From Pseudomonas sp. SST3 (lineage in GTDB: Bacteria > Pseudomonadota > Gammaproteobacteria > Pseudomonadales > Pseudomonadaceae): a stretch of 5,742 nt of DNA. The position numbers were made by a program, and so were the translations under genes. Below, piece by piece: positions 1 through 5,742 of this stretch. Location: assembly GCF_003325755.1 (NCBI RefSeq), contig NZ_QORI02000048.1, positions 3,191-8,932 on the forward strand, in the 5' to 3' direction. A model generated the notes under the pieces. That model made no database searches, had not been told where the DNA came from, and was given only the letters and a program-made list of their open reading frames with translations. Positions within the stretch are counted from its first letter, which is position 1. Each line of letters begins with the position of its first letter.

Positions 1-315
1 AAAGGCTATATCAGGGTTGCCGTCACGCACCGACATCATCTGAGGGAGGCCGGATTCGGACGATGGGCCGGGCGAAGACTGGTTCGCGACGATCGAACCG
101 CGTCTCCCATCAGACACCACCAAGCCTGTCATCTGTAATTGACGATAAGCAACAACCACAGTGTTTTTGTTGACGCCTAGGTCAGCAGCAAGGCTGCGCA
201 CTGTGGGAAGGCTTTCCCCAGGCTTAAGACGATCATCCAGGATGGCCTGCTCAATCGCACGCCGAATCGACTCTGCCTTGCCTTCAGCAATTTCATGGGG
301 TTGCAGCTTGAACAT
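1..315 (-). CDS. MocR/GntR-family transcriptional regulator (N-terminal part)
   Basis: Read on the minus strand from ATG at 315-313, this gives 105 residues without a stop and continues past the left edge. Residues about 14-72 form a GntR winged helix. The recognition region contains LPTVRSLAADLGVNKNTVV, followed by AYRQLQMTGL and the wing turn DGRRGS. Residues about 78-95 are a Pro/Ser/Gly-rich linker, and VRDGNPDIAF at 96-105 resembles the start of the aminotransferase-like domain of MocR proteins of the PtsJ type. MocR regulators use PLP bound in that domain to sense amino compounds and usually control a neighbouring, often divergent, operon. A GAGGA Shine-Dalgarno (325-321) lies 5 nt upstream of the ATG and supports this start. 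The gene is divergent from the hydrolase-transporter operon and is its likely regulator (inference). The aminotransferase domain is outside the window, so a plain GntR regulator of another subfamily is not fully excluded. Confidence 0.88.
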   Translation of the reverse strand, partial: MFKLQPHEIAEGKAESIRRAIEQAILDDRLKPGESLPTVRSLAADLGVNKNTVVVAYRQLQMTGLVVSDGRRGSIVANQSSPGPSSESGLPQMMSVRDGNPDIAF

Positions 316-530
316 ACAAATCCTCGACTAACTCTTTGCGATCGCTTAACCCACTCGGGGGATTTTGTTTAGCGAACGACTGACTCCTAGGCACGTAGAC
401 ATACTCTAACTCGAACTGGGACAAACCTACACACAAAGACGCACCGTTCAGATGCATGAAGCCAAAATGCTAGGACAAAAAAGGTGCACGACTCATGCCT
501 AAGACATACGGTCGTATTTGATGATGACCA

Positions 531-606
531 TTTGTACCTTTTCTGTTGACCTGAATGGCATGCCGCTATAAATTCTGCTGGTACAAAAAATATAACGTAC
601 CAGTAC
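531..606. promoter_or_regulatory. GTAC-centred operator-like repeat cluster
   Basis: Four GTAC cores are seen: TTTGTACC (531-538), CTGGTACAAA (578-587), CGTACCAG (596-603) and AGTACAT (603-608). TTTGTACC and GGTACAAA are exact reverse complements 41 nt apart. CTGGTAC (578-584) and GTACCAG (597-603) form a second exact inverted repeat with a 12-nt spacer. That spacer contains TATAAC (591-596), a good -10-like hexamer. A protein bound to the inner pair would sit over the promoter of the downstream operon, while the outer half site lies one to several helical turns upstream. The divergent MocR protein is the natural candidate ligand, but this is inference. MocR operators described so far are often direct repeats, so the inverted arrangement is not diagnostic. 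Confidence 0.45.
546..596 (+). promoter_or_regulatory. Candidate promoter hexamers for the hydrolase operon
   Basis: TTGACC at 546-551 matches the sigma-70 -35 box at five of six positions. TATAAA at 567-572 is the nearest -10-like box, but the 15-nt spacer is short. TATAAC at 591-596 is the better -10 match but has no good -35 at 16-18 nt, which would fit a promoter needing an activator. Which box is used cannot be decided by eye. Confidence 0.3.
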
Positions 607-648
607 ATGGCTATTCCTGCCGTCATGTCTAGGTTCGGCTTTCTTGTT

Positions 649-663
649 TTCCTAACATAGGAA
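649..663 (+). repeat. Hairpin covering the hydrolase Shine-Dalgarno
   Basis: TTCCTA-ACA-TAGGAA is a perfect 6-bp inverted repeat with a 3-nt loop. Its right arm contains AGGA (659-662), the only plausible Shine-Dalgarno for GTG at 671, with 8 nt between them. In RNA the stem would hide the ribosome site. In DNA it is a short palindrome that could be bound by a protein. The stem is short and AT-rich, so its stability is modest. Confidence 0.35.
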
Positions 664-670
664 TCCCATC

Positions 671-1798
671 GTGCCCCTAAGTCTGCGTGACCCCATAGAA
701 CTGACGCGACACCTGGTTTGCACCAACACGATCAATCCCCCCGGCAATGAAGGCGAGCTCGTCAATGCTTTGGAGCTGGCTCTAAACTCATTGGGACTTG
801 CAACGCTGGTCAATCGATTGGAAAGGGACGGTCTAATCTTCTCGCATGGAACGCCACGGCGTCCGGATCGAGATTGTGTTTCACAGGCCATCTCGACACA
901 GTCCCATTGGGGGCTGCCCCATGGACCCAAAAGCCATTAGGTGGCGAGGTGATAGGCGATCGTCTTTACGGTCGCGGCTCTTCAGATATGAAAAGCGGTA
1001 TTGCAGCGTTCCTTAGCGCGCTGGAAAGATTCAAGACTACGAATGGTTTTATGCCACCAGTCTTGGTCGTACTGACCGCTGGTGAGGAGACTGGCTGCGA
1101 AGGGGCCAAGCGCTTATGTGAGCTTGACCTGCCCGGCATGGACGTTGGTGCACTGCTCATCGGTGAGCCCACCTCGAACCGATGTGTTGTTGGCCACAAA
1201 GGCGCACTCTGGCTAACAGGCAAAGCAAACGGGAAAACTGCGCACGGTGCCATGCCTGAACTTGGTGATAACGCTATCTACCACACTGTAGATGCGATCC
1301 AAAAATTGCGGCAATTCGACTTTGACACTCCGGTCGATCCATTGCTCGGCAATCCTACCTTGAATGTTGGCACGATCACAGGAGGGATGAATGTCAACTC
1401 AGTTCCCGACATCTCCGCCTTCACCATCGATATTCGCACCGTATGCGGGATCTCGCATCACGACTTATGCGGCAAGGTTGGAGCCCATATCGGCGATAAA
1501 GTGCAGCTCTCAGCGGATGTCGACGTTCCGGCACTTTCGAACGATCTTTTCCAACCTATGGATTCGCCAGGTAACAGAAACTGTCGAGTCAGTTACTGGT
1601 GAGAAATCACAGGCACGAACCGTTGCCTTCTTTACCGACGGCCCTGTACTCAGAGAGGTATTTGGCGACGTACCAGCAATTGTACTAGGCCCCGGAGAAC
1701 CCTCTTGTGCGCATCAAACAGATGAATGGTGCAGCGTGGAGCGCATTCATGAGTGCGTAAATATTTATTCCAGAATTCTGGAGGACTGGCAATCGTGA
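671..1798 (+). pseudogene. M20-family metallohydrolase (ArgE/DapE/CPG2-type), frameshifted as read
   Basis: Members are cytoplasmic two-zinc amidohydrolases that cut N-acyl amino acids or related amides. Reconstruction gives 375 residues, normal for the family. Start GTG 671 has AGGA 8 nt upstream, and the protein opens DPIELTRHLVCTNTINPPGNE as M20 enzymes do. Landmarks in reconstructed numbering: GHLDTVP (metal ligand H74, D76), GRGSSDMKSG (bridging D106), AGEETG (catalytic E139, ligand E140), GEPT (E166), TAHGAMPE (H192, dimerisation lid) and GPGEPSCAHQTDEW (ligand H348). All expected active-site residues are present. Two breaks: one base lost near 851-853, where reading resumes as ATASGSRLCFTGH, and one extra base near 1558 (A between CCT and TGG), where it resumes as WIRQVTETVES. 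The TGA at 1796-1798 overlaps the next start as GTGA. The substrate is unknown: N-acyl amino acid, succinyl-diaminopimelate-like compound or another amide. Sequencing error is as likely as true decay. Confidence 0.88.
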
Positions 1799-2139
1799 AC
1801 ACCATTCATCAAGTATTCCAAGCGGATTTACGGATGGGCGAAAAATCGTCAGCAGTCGATTCATTCGAAAAGTGCATGGCTGAGAAAAATAGAATGTTGA
1901 TAACGCTCAGCGCGGTCTTCTTCACTTACTATTTTGCTTTCATCATCGGTGCAGGCTGGTTTCGAGATATCTATGTATTACCGCTGATTGGAGGGCTTAA
2001 TATAGGAACTGCCTTTGCATTGTCGCAATATTTCTTTGTTGGAGGTCTCGCGTTGATTTATGCATATCGCATGAAGCGCATTGATGCTCAGATAAAGTTG
2101 TTTGCCAGCACCTGGAGAGCAGACCATGAACATAATTAA
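1795..2139 (+). CDS. DUF485 (YjcH-like) small inner-membrane protein
   Basis: This is an intact 114-residue protein. I chose GTG 1795 because TGGAGGA (1779-1785) ends 9 nt upstream and the start overlaps the hydrolase stop by 4 bp, suggesting coupled translation. An in-frame GTG at 1753 lies inside the hydrolase and lacks such a site. About 33 soluble N-terminal residues precede two membrane helices (about 35-53, MLITLSAVFFTYYFAFIIG, and about 70-91, IGTAFALSQYFFVGGLALIYAY). A charged tail follows (RMKRIDAQIKLFASTWR). Size, two-helix layout and position directly before an ActP-type symporter are typical of DUF485, the family of E. coli YjcH encoded with acetate permease ActP. Its role is not established; an accessory function for the symporter is inferred from constant gene pairing. 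Its last 14 bases overlap the symporter start. Confidence 0.87.
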   Translation: MNTIHQVFQADLRMGEKSSAVDSFEKCMAEKNRMLITLSAVFFTYYFAFIIGAGWFRDIYVLPLIGGLNIGTAFALSQYFFVGGLALIYAYRMKRIDAQIKLFASTWRADHEHN

Positions 2140-4029
2140 ACACTGTACTGCCGGATGTGGCGTTATGCTAATAACAGCCCATGCAAATGCAGCAGATTTG
2201 GTACCAGAAGAATACAAGCCTCATGCGTTTTCTGCGTTTTTGACGGTCATTTTACTGACGCTAATCATCACATGGCTGGCTTCAAAGCAAGGAAAAAGCA
2301 CCCGTGATTTCTACACCGCTGGCGGAGGAATCTCTGGGGTTCAGAATGGTTTGGCGATTGCTGGCGACTATCTATCTGCTGCGGCGTTTCTTGGGGTGTC
2401 AGGTCTAATCGCACTCTATGGGTTTGACGGCATCATTTACCTTGTAGGTTTCTTTGTAGCATTAATGCCTGTTCTTTTATTTGTTGCTGAGCCATGTCGA
2501 AATCTTGGTCGCTATACATTTGGCGATGTACTTGCGTATCGTTATGACTTTCGCACGTCTAAGATCCTGGCCGCTACGTCAAGCGTGGTAATTGTAATTG
2601 CTTACATGATCCCCCAAATTGTTGGTGGCGCGGTCTTGCTCTATGCCTTGCTAGGCGTGAAGTATGAGGTTTCCGTCGTCGTCGTTGGGGTACTGATGCT
2701 CGCATACGTTACACTTGGCGGGATGACGGCAACAACTTGGGTACAAATTATCAAGGCTGGCCTGCTGCTTACCGCTTGTGCAGGGCTAACAATTCTGGCG
2801 CTTTTACCGTTCCATCTCAATATCGCAGCCTTTTTCGAGTCGCTGATAAATCAAACTACGCTATTCGATTATCTTGCCGCATGGTCGCGCACTTGTTACG
2901 GGTGAGGATGCAAAGCTCGTCACGAAAACATTCTTCGAGCCGGGCTTGTACCTGAAAAACCCAATGGAGCAAAGTTTCGTTAGGTTTGGCGCTTACGCTC
3001 GGTACCGCCGCATTGCCTCATATTCTCATGCGTTTTTTCACTGTTCGTGACGCACAAACCGCACGTAAGTCTGTGCTGTGGGCCATGCTTGCGATTGGGG
3101 CATGTCATTTACTCATAATTTTCCTGGGCTTCGCCGCGGCTTATTATGTGGGAAGCTCGAACATCATCGCTGGTGAGAAAGGCGGCAACCTGGCAGCTCC
3201 GTTACTGGCGCAGTTCCTCGGAGGCGGATCACTTACGGCATCAGGCAACATACTGCTTGGCCTAGTAGCTGCAGTTGCGTTCGCTACAATTGTTGCGGTC
3301 GTTGCAGGATTAACCCTCGCAGCTGCATCGTCGCTGGCGCACGACATCTACGTAGGAGCAATCAAGAAGGGCGAAGCTACAGACCGGCAGCAGATGATTG
3401 CAGGGAAACTTGCAGCGATTATTGTAGGTGCAGTTGCTATTTTCGCGAGTCTGTTAGCCAAAGGGCAAAATGTGGCACAGTTGGTCGCACTTGCTTATGC
3501 CGTTGCAGCATCTGCCAACCTTCCCGCTTTGATAGGTACGCTTTACTGGAAACACTGCAACATATTTGGTGTTATCTGTGGAGTACTTGGTGGAACGTTA
3601 ACTGCAATAGCTCTTGTACTCGTTTCGCCTAACATGCAATACCCATCGGCCATTCGAGCAGATACTACGTTAGCTATGAATAACCTAACTGAGGAAATTC
3701 GGACGCTAAAACTGCATCTTGATGAGCCAAACCTCAACCAGAACGAAATCGATGCTCTTACTTCAAAAATTTCCAAGGCACGCGTAAATCTACAGGCGAA
3801 CAAGGATAAATTTGACGCTACTGGCACACAAACAACAAGTTTGGTTGGTTTGGAAAAGCCGCTGATCAGTTTGAGAAACCCAGGAATAATTTCTGTTCCA
3901 CTCGGCGCACTCTTTCTAGTGTTGGGATCTTTGCTCTACCGGCGGCGGATAGATGCTGATGAAAAATGGCGGGCTTTAGTGTTTCGACGTGACAGTGGTA
4001 TAGGAGTGGAAGAGGCTGTTAATCATTAA
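2126..4029 (+). pseudogene. ActP-like sodium:solute symporter (SSS family), frameshifted as read
   Basis: Reconstruction gives about 633 residues of a polytopic inner-membrane cation-coupled carboxylate transporter. ATG 2126 follows a GAGAG site (2115-2119) by 6 nt. The N-terminus (residues 1-23, ending AHANAADL) looks like the cleavable leader of ActP proteins. Family landmarks include DFYTAGGGISGVQNGLAIAG (61-80), GDYLSAAAFLGVSG (80-93), NLGRYTFGDVLAYR (126-139), a LPHILMRFFTV block (296-306) and AFATIVAVVAGLTLAAASSL. Two single-base insertions break it. Near 2879 reading moves to HGRALVTGEDAKLV, and in the AAA run at 2971-2973 it moves to VSLGLALTLGTAALPH. The middle stretch, 2880-2972, lies in a third frame. 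It is longer than E. coli ActP because of a charged loop before the last helix, and ends with a cytoplasmic tail. Acetate is the family's best-known substrate, but the adjacent hydrolase makes an acylated or amino-acid-like carboxylate plausible. The two shifts could be sequencing errors. Confidence 0.88.
3643..3843 (+). other. Charged, coiled-coil-like loop inside the symporter
   Basis: Reconstructed residues about 506-572, between the membrane helix around GVICGVLGGTLTAIALVLV and the final helix (SVPLGALFLVLGSLLY), are hydrophilic. They carry spaced leucines: LTEEIRTLKLHLDE, then NQNEIDALTSKISKARVNLQ. The stretch lies in the intact downstream frame, so it is not a frameshift product. E. coli ActP (about 549 residues) has no comparable loop. 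From memory, longer ActP homologues in some proteobacteria carry a similar insertion followed by a VGLEKPL segment as here. Its function is unknown. Confidence 0.6.
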
Positions 4030-4085
4030 CATGATCTAATATGTTTCATTATTGTACTCTTAGCGACAAAAATTACATGGAAGTT

Positions 4086-4135
4086 GTTGTAGTGTGCGGT
4101 AGCTGAAGGGCCGCATCCCCAAAGCGCACCACAAC
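4086..4135 (+). repeat. Imperfect hairpin downstream of the symporter
   Basis: GTTGTAGTGTGC (4086-4097) pairs with GCGCACCACAAC (4124-4135) over 12 positions, with one A-C mismatch and one T-G wobble, around a 26-nt loop. An overlapping alternative also exists: GTGCGGT (4094-4100) is an exact reverse complement of ACCGCAC (4134-4140). The two pairings exclude each other. There is no T-run after either, so this is not a terminator by itself. A 3'-end stabilising structure or a repeat-family element is possible; it does not match the common Pseudomonas REP core I know. Confidence 0.4.
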
Positions 4136-4164
4136 CGCACGCTTGTATTACCACTTGGCATCAA

Positions 4165-4202
4165 TGCTGGCTCCCGAATCCTTTAAGGAGCCAGCACCTT
4201 TT
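4165..4202 (+). terminator. Rho-independent terminator of the operon
   Basis: TGCTGGCTCC (4165-4174) and GGAGCCAGCA (4187-4196) form a perfect 10-bp stem with a 12-nt loop, followed by CCTTTT. It lies about 135 bp after the symporter stop and is oriented to end plus-strand transcription of the hydrolase-DUF485-symporter unit before the porin. The T-run is short but the stem is GC-rich. Confidence 0.82.
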
Positions 4203-4273
4203 CGCGCGTCTCGACACACAAATCAAAACTTGTCTAAGCAATTATTTCGGATTCATCACACCCTAAAGGCAAG

Positions 4274-4290
4274 TGGCAGCTGATTTGACT
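4274..4290 (+). promoter_or_regulatory. Candidate porin promoter element
   Basis: TTGACT at 4285-4290 is a five-of-six sigma-70 -35 box, but no good -10 lies 16-18 nt downstream (AGTAAA at 4308-4313 is weak). The same bases can be read as a degenerate sigma-54 site, TGGCAG-N5-TTGAC (4274-4289). It has the right spacing but lacks the conserved C of the -12 GC. Either reading is tentative. Confidence 0.25.
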
Positions 4291-4298
4291 AATGCTAT

Positions 4299-4329
4299 AG
4301 GTTTATAAGTAAAAACTAGAGGCTTATAA
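4299..4329. repeat. 10-bp direct repeat spaced 21 bp in the porin leader
   Basis: AGGTTTATAA (4299-4308) and AGGCTTATAA (4320-4329) match at nine of ten positions. Their starts are 21 bp apart, two turns of the DNA helix, so a dimeric regulator would meet both on one face. The repeat lies 80-110 bp before the porin start, just downstream of the promoter-like boxes. Direct repeats are a known MocR operator layout, but the motif is not the GTAC motif seen upstream of the hydrolase. Confidence 0.35.
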
Positions 4330-4412
4330 CTCACGCAATAGAGCCAATCACTGAACCGGTGGAAATGAATCTGGGCCAAGAACACAACTATAAAAACGAG
4401 AGGAGCTTCAAA

Positions 4413-5742
4413 ATGAGCAAGTTCACCTTGACCCTAGCCGTGGCTGCGGGGGTTTTGACGCAGCAGGCAGTCGCTGCAGGCTTCATCGAAGACAGCAAGG
4501 TATCCGTCAGTTCGCGAACCATTTATTACAACGCCGATGCTCGCGAAGGTCCGAGTACTCCTGCTAACAATCAGCGAGAAACCGCTGAGGGACTCAAGTT
4601 CGATTTTCCAGTCAGGCTTCACCCAAGGTGTCGTCGGTTTTCGGTTTTGACGCCCAGGCGCTGGTCGGTATCCATCTGGACGGTGGCAAGGGCCATCACC
4701 CGGACAATAACTCTTTCTCTCCTAGCGATTCTGATGGCTCGGCAGTGGATGAATGGAGTCGCCTTGCGGGCAACGTCAAAGCTCGCTTCTCCAAGACAGA
4801 GGCCCATTACGGTAGTGGTCTGCAGCCAAACATGCCGATCCTAATTGCGAACGACACTCGCGTGCTGCCACAAACTTTCGAGGGTGGCACCGTCACCTCG
4901 AAGGAAATCGACAACGTGACCTTCAACGTGGGTCAGTTGGAGCACGCGACAGGTCGCGCCTCGAGCAACAGCACCGGCCTGGCGGTGAATGGTGGTACCC
5001 AGGAAAGTAACCAGTTCCGTTATGCCGGTGCTGACTGGAAGGTCACCAAGGACCTGACGCTGCAGTACTACTATGCGAAACCTAGAAGACTACTATAAGC
5101 AGAACTTCCTTGGCTTGGTGCACGTTTACCCGATCAGCACAAACCAGTCGTTCAAGACCGACATTCGCTATTTCGATAGCAGTTCCGATGGCAAGAACGG
5201 CGATCCGGGTTACACATTCAATAACAACGGTGGGTTCGCCAAGAACCCAGGCGAGGTCGATAACAAGACCTGGAGCGCCATGTTCACTTACACCCTAGGT
5301 GGCAACGCCTTCCTGGTCGGTCATCAGCGCGTCAACGATGACGGCGGCTTCGTCTATTTGAATCAGGGAAGCCTGCTCAATAACAGCGGCCACAATTACG
5401 GTGCCGGTGGTGCAAGTTTCTACCTGTTCACCGACGCCATGATCAACAGCTTCGTCCGTGCCGGTGAAAACACCACTTTCGGTCAGTACACCTACGACTT
5501 CGCCTCGCTGGGCATTCCAGGCCTGAAGGCTTCGGCCGCCTATCTGCGCGGTGAAAACATCAAAGCTACCAATGGAATAGGTAACGACCAATCCGAATGG
5601 GAGCGCGACCTGCGCGTTGATTACGTGATTCAAACAGGAGCGTTGAAAGGGTTTGGTACGACATGCGTCACGGCACGTATCGTGGCGATACCAATATCAG
5701 TGCCCAGGACCAGTACCCGTCTGATCTTCAATTACACCTACA
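4413..5742 (+). pseudogene. OprD-family outer-membrane porin, frameshifted as read, 3' end outside window
   Basis: OprD porins are 18-stranded outer-membrane channels of pseudomonads for amino acids, small carboxylates and similar solutes. ATG 4413 has GAGAGGAG (4398-4405) 7 nt upstream. Residues 1-22 are a signal peptide ending QAVAA, with cleavage before GFIEDSKVSV, the usual OprD mature start. Further family features are SGFTQGVVGFGFDAQALVGI, RLAGNVKARFSKTEAHYGSG, RYAGADWKVTKDLTLQYYYA, FKTDIRYFDSSSDGKNG, FLVGHQRVNDDGGF, WERDLRVDYVIQTGALKGFG and, near the right edge, TRLIFNYTY of the last strand. Reconstructed length is about 442 residues, so very little is missing. Five single-base breaks occur: an extra T in the run at 4604-4607, an extra T in 4638-4641, an extra A in 5078-5080, a lost base within about 5650-5663, and an extra base near 5714. 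Third positions are richer in C and G than in the symporter, as in a strongly expressed native gene. Substrate unknown; proximity suggests it admits the operon's substrate. Confidence 0.9.

Larger units (their letters stand above)
316..670. other. Divergent intergenic control region
   Basis: These 355 bp separate the regulator and hydrolase start codons, which point away from each other, so both promoters should lie here. The region is AT-rich towards the hydrolase side. It contains a GTAC-centred repeat cluster (531-606), promoter-like hexamers, and a 15-bp palindrome over the hydrolase Shine-Dalgarno. Nearer the regulator there is an 8-bp palindrome GCGATCGC (338-345) of unknown meaning. 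I see no convincing protein-coding gene in it. The 79-codon minus-strand reading frame at 387-626 has no family resemblance and low-complexity Cys/Val/Arg content. Confidence 0.7.
4030..4412. other. Intergenic region between symporter and porin
   Basis: These 383 bp hold no credible gene. In order they contain an imperfect 12-bp hairpin (4086-4135), an intrinsic terminator (4165-4202), an AT-rich stretch with promoter-like boxes (4274-4313), a 10-bp direct repeat (4299-4329), and the porin leader with its Shine-Dalgarno. The terminator together with a separate leader implies that the porin is transcribed from its own promoter, although read-through from the operon is possible. Confidence 0.7.

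Noticed and set aside
387..626. Minus-strand open frame of 79 codons in the divergent region
   Set aside because: No ribosome site or family resemblance, and an odd Cys/Val/Arg composition. It also spans the repeat cluster and the expected promoters.
652..1253. Minus-strand open frames opposite the hydrolase (652-930 and 966-1253)
   Set aside because: Antisense shadows of a clearly coding M20 sequence, with no start signals and no recognisable domains.
671..1798. Treating the three hydrolase frames as separate small genes
   Set aside because: Joined, they give one continuous M20 protein of normal length with all metal ligands in order; the internal pieces have no ribosome sites.
2860..2990. 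Programmed ribosomal frameshifting in the symporter
   Set aside because: No slippery heptamer at 2879 or 2973, two shifts only about 95 bp apart, and similar indels in the neighbouring genes. Error or mutation explains it better.
4359..4412. Earlier porin start at ATG 4359
   Set aside because: It would place 18 hydrophilic residues before the signal peptide and has no good ribosome site, whereas ATG 4413 has GAGAGGAG 7 nt upstream and begins a standard signal sequence.
5295..5633. Minus-strand 112-codon frame opposite the porin
   Set aside because: A long antisense frame is expected opposite GC3-rich coding sequence. No Shine-Dalgarno or domain, and the plus strand encodes conserved OprD segments throughout.
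1..5742. CRISPR array, tRNA or rRNA gene, insertion sequence, toxin-antitoxin or phage-defence genes
   Set aside because: No regularly spaced repeats, cloverleaf, transposase motif, terminal inverted repeats or defence domains seen on either strand; the genes are transport, hydrolysis and regulation.

Overview
The window looks like Pseudomonas or a close gammaproteobacterial relative. It holds an OprD-type outer-membrane porin, a family concentrated in pseudomonads, beside a small transport and hydrolysis operon and a divergent MocR/GntR-type regulator. This is inference from protein families and codon style; no rRNA or other phylogenetic marker is present.

Layout: (1) 1-315, minus strand: the N-terminal third of a MocR regulator (winged helix, linker and the first residues of the aminotransferase-like domain), cut by the window edge. 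(2) 316-670: a divergent control region with a cluster of GTAC-centred half sites, including CTGGTAC-N12-GTACCAG around a TATAAC box, and a small hairpin over the Shine-Dalgarno of the next gene. (3) 671-1798, plus strand: an M20 (ArgE/DapE/CPG2-type) metallohydrolase. (4) 1795-2139: a DUF485 (YjcH-like) two-helix membrane protein, overlapping the hydrolase stop as GTGA. (5) 2126-4029: an ActP-like sodium:solute symporter with an extra charged, probably coiled-coil, loop before its last membrane helix. (6) 4030-4412: an intergenic region with an imperfect hairpin, a clear intrinsic terminator (4165-4202), and a porin leader with a 21-bp-spaced direct repeat. (7) 4413-5742: an OprD-family porin running off the right edge, probably only a few residues short of its C-terminus.

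The hydrolase, symporter and porin are all broken by single-base indels as read (about nine sites: 2 in the hydrolase, 2 in the symporter, 5 in the porin). In each case the frame resumes at once with conserved family sequence, and I found no nonsense substitution in the reconstructed frames. Four of the insertions lengthen short A or T runs. Sequencing or assembly error is therefore at least as likely as genuine gene decay. I type these three genes as pseudogenes only because they are not open as written, and give the reconstructed product for each.

Taken together the module reads as uptake plus hydrolysis of a small amide or N-acylated amino compound. The solute would cross the outer membrane through the porin and the inner membrane through the DUF485/ActP-type transporter, then be cut by the cytoplasmic M20 enzyme under control of a PLP-dependent-type MocR regulator. 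The substrate cannot be read from the sequence, and no recognised named system is identified.
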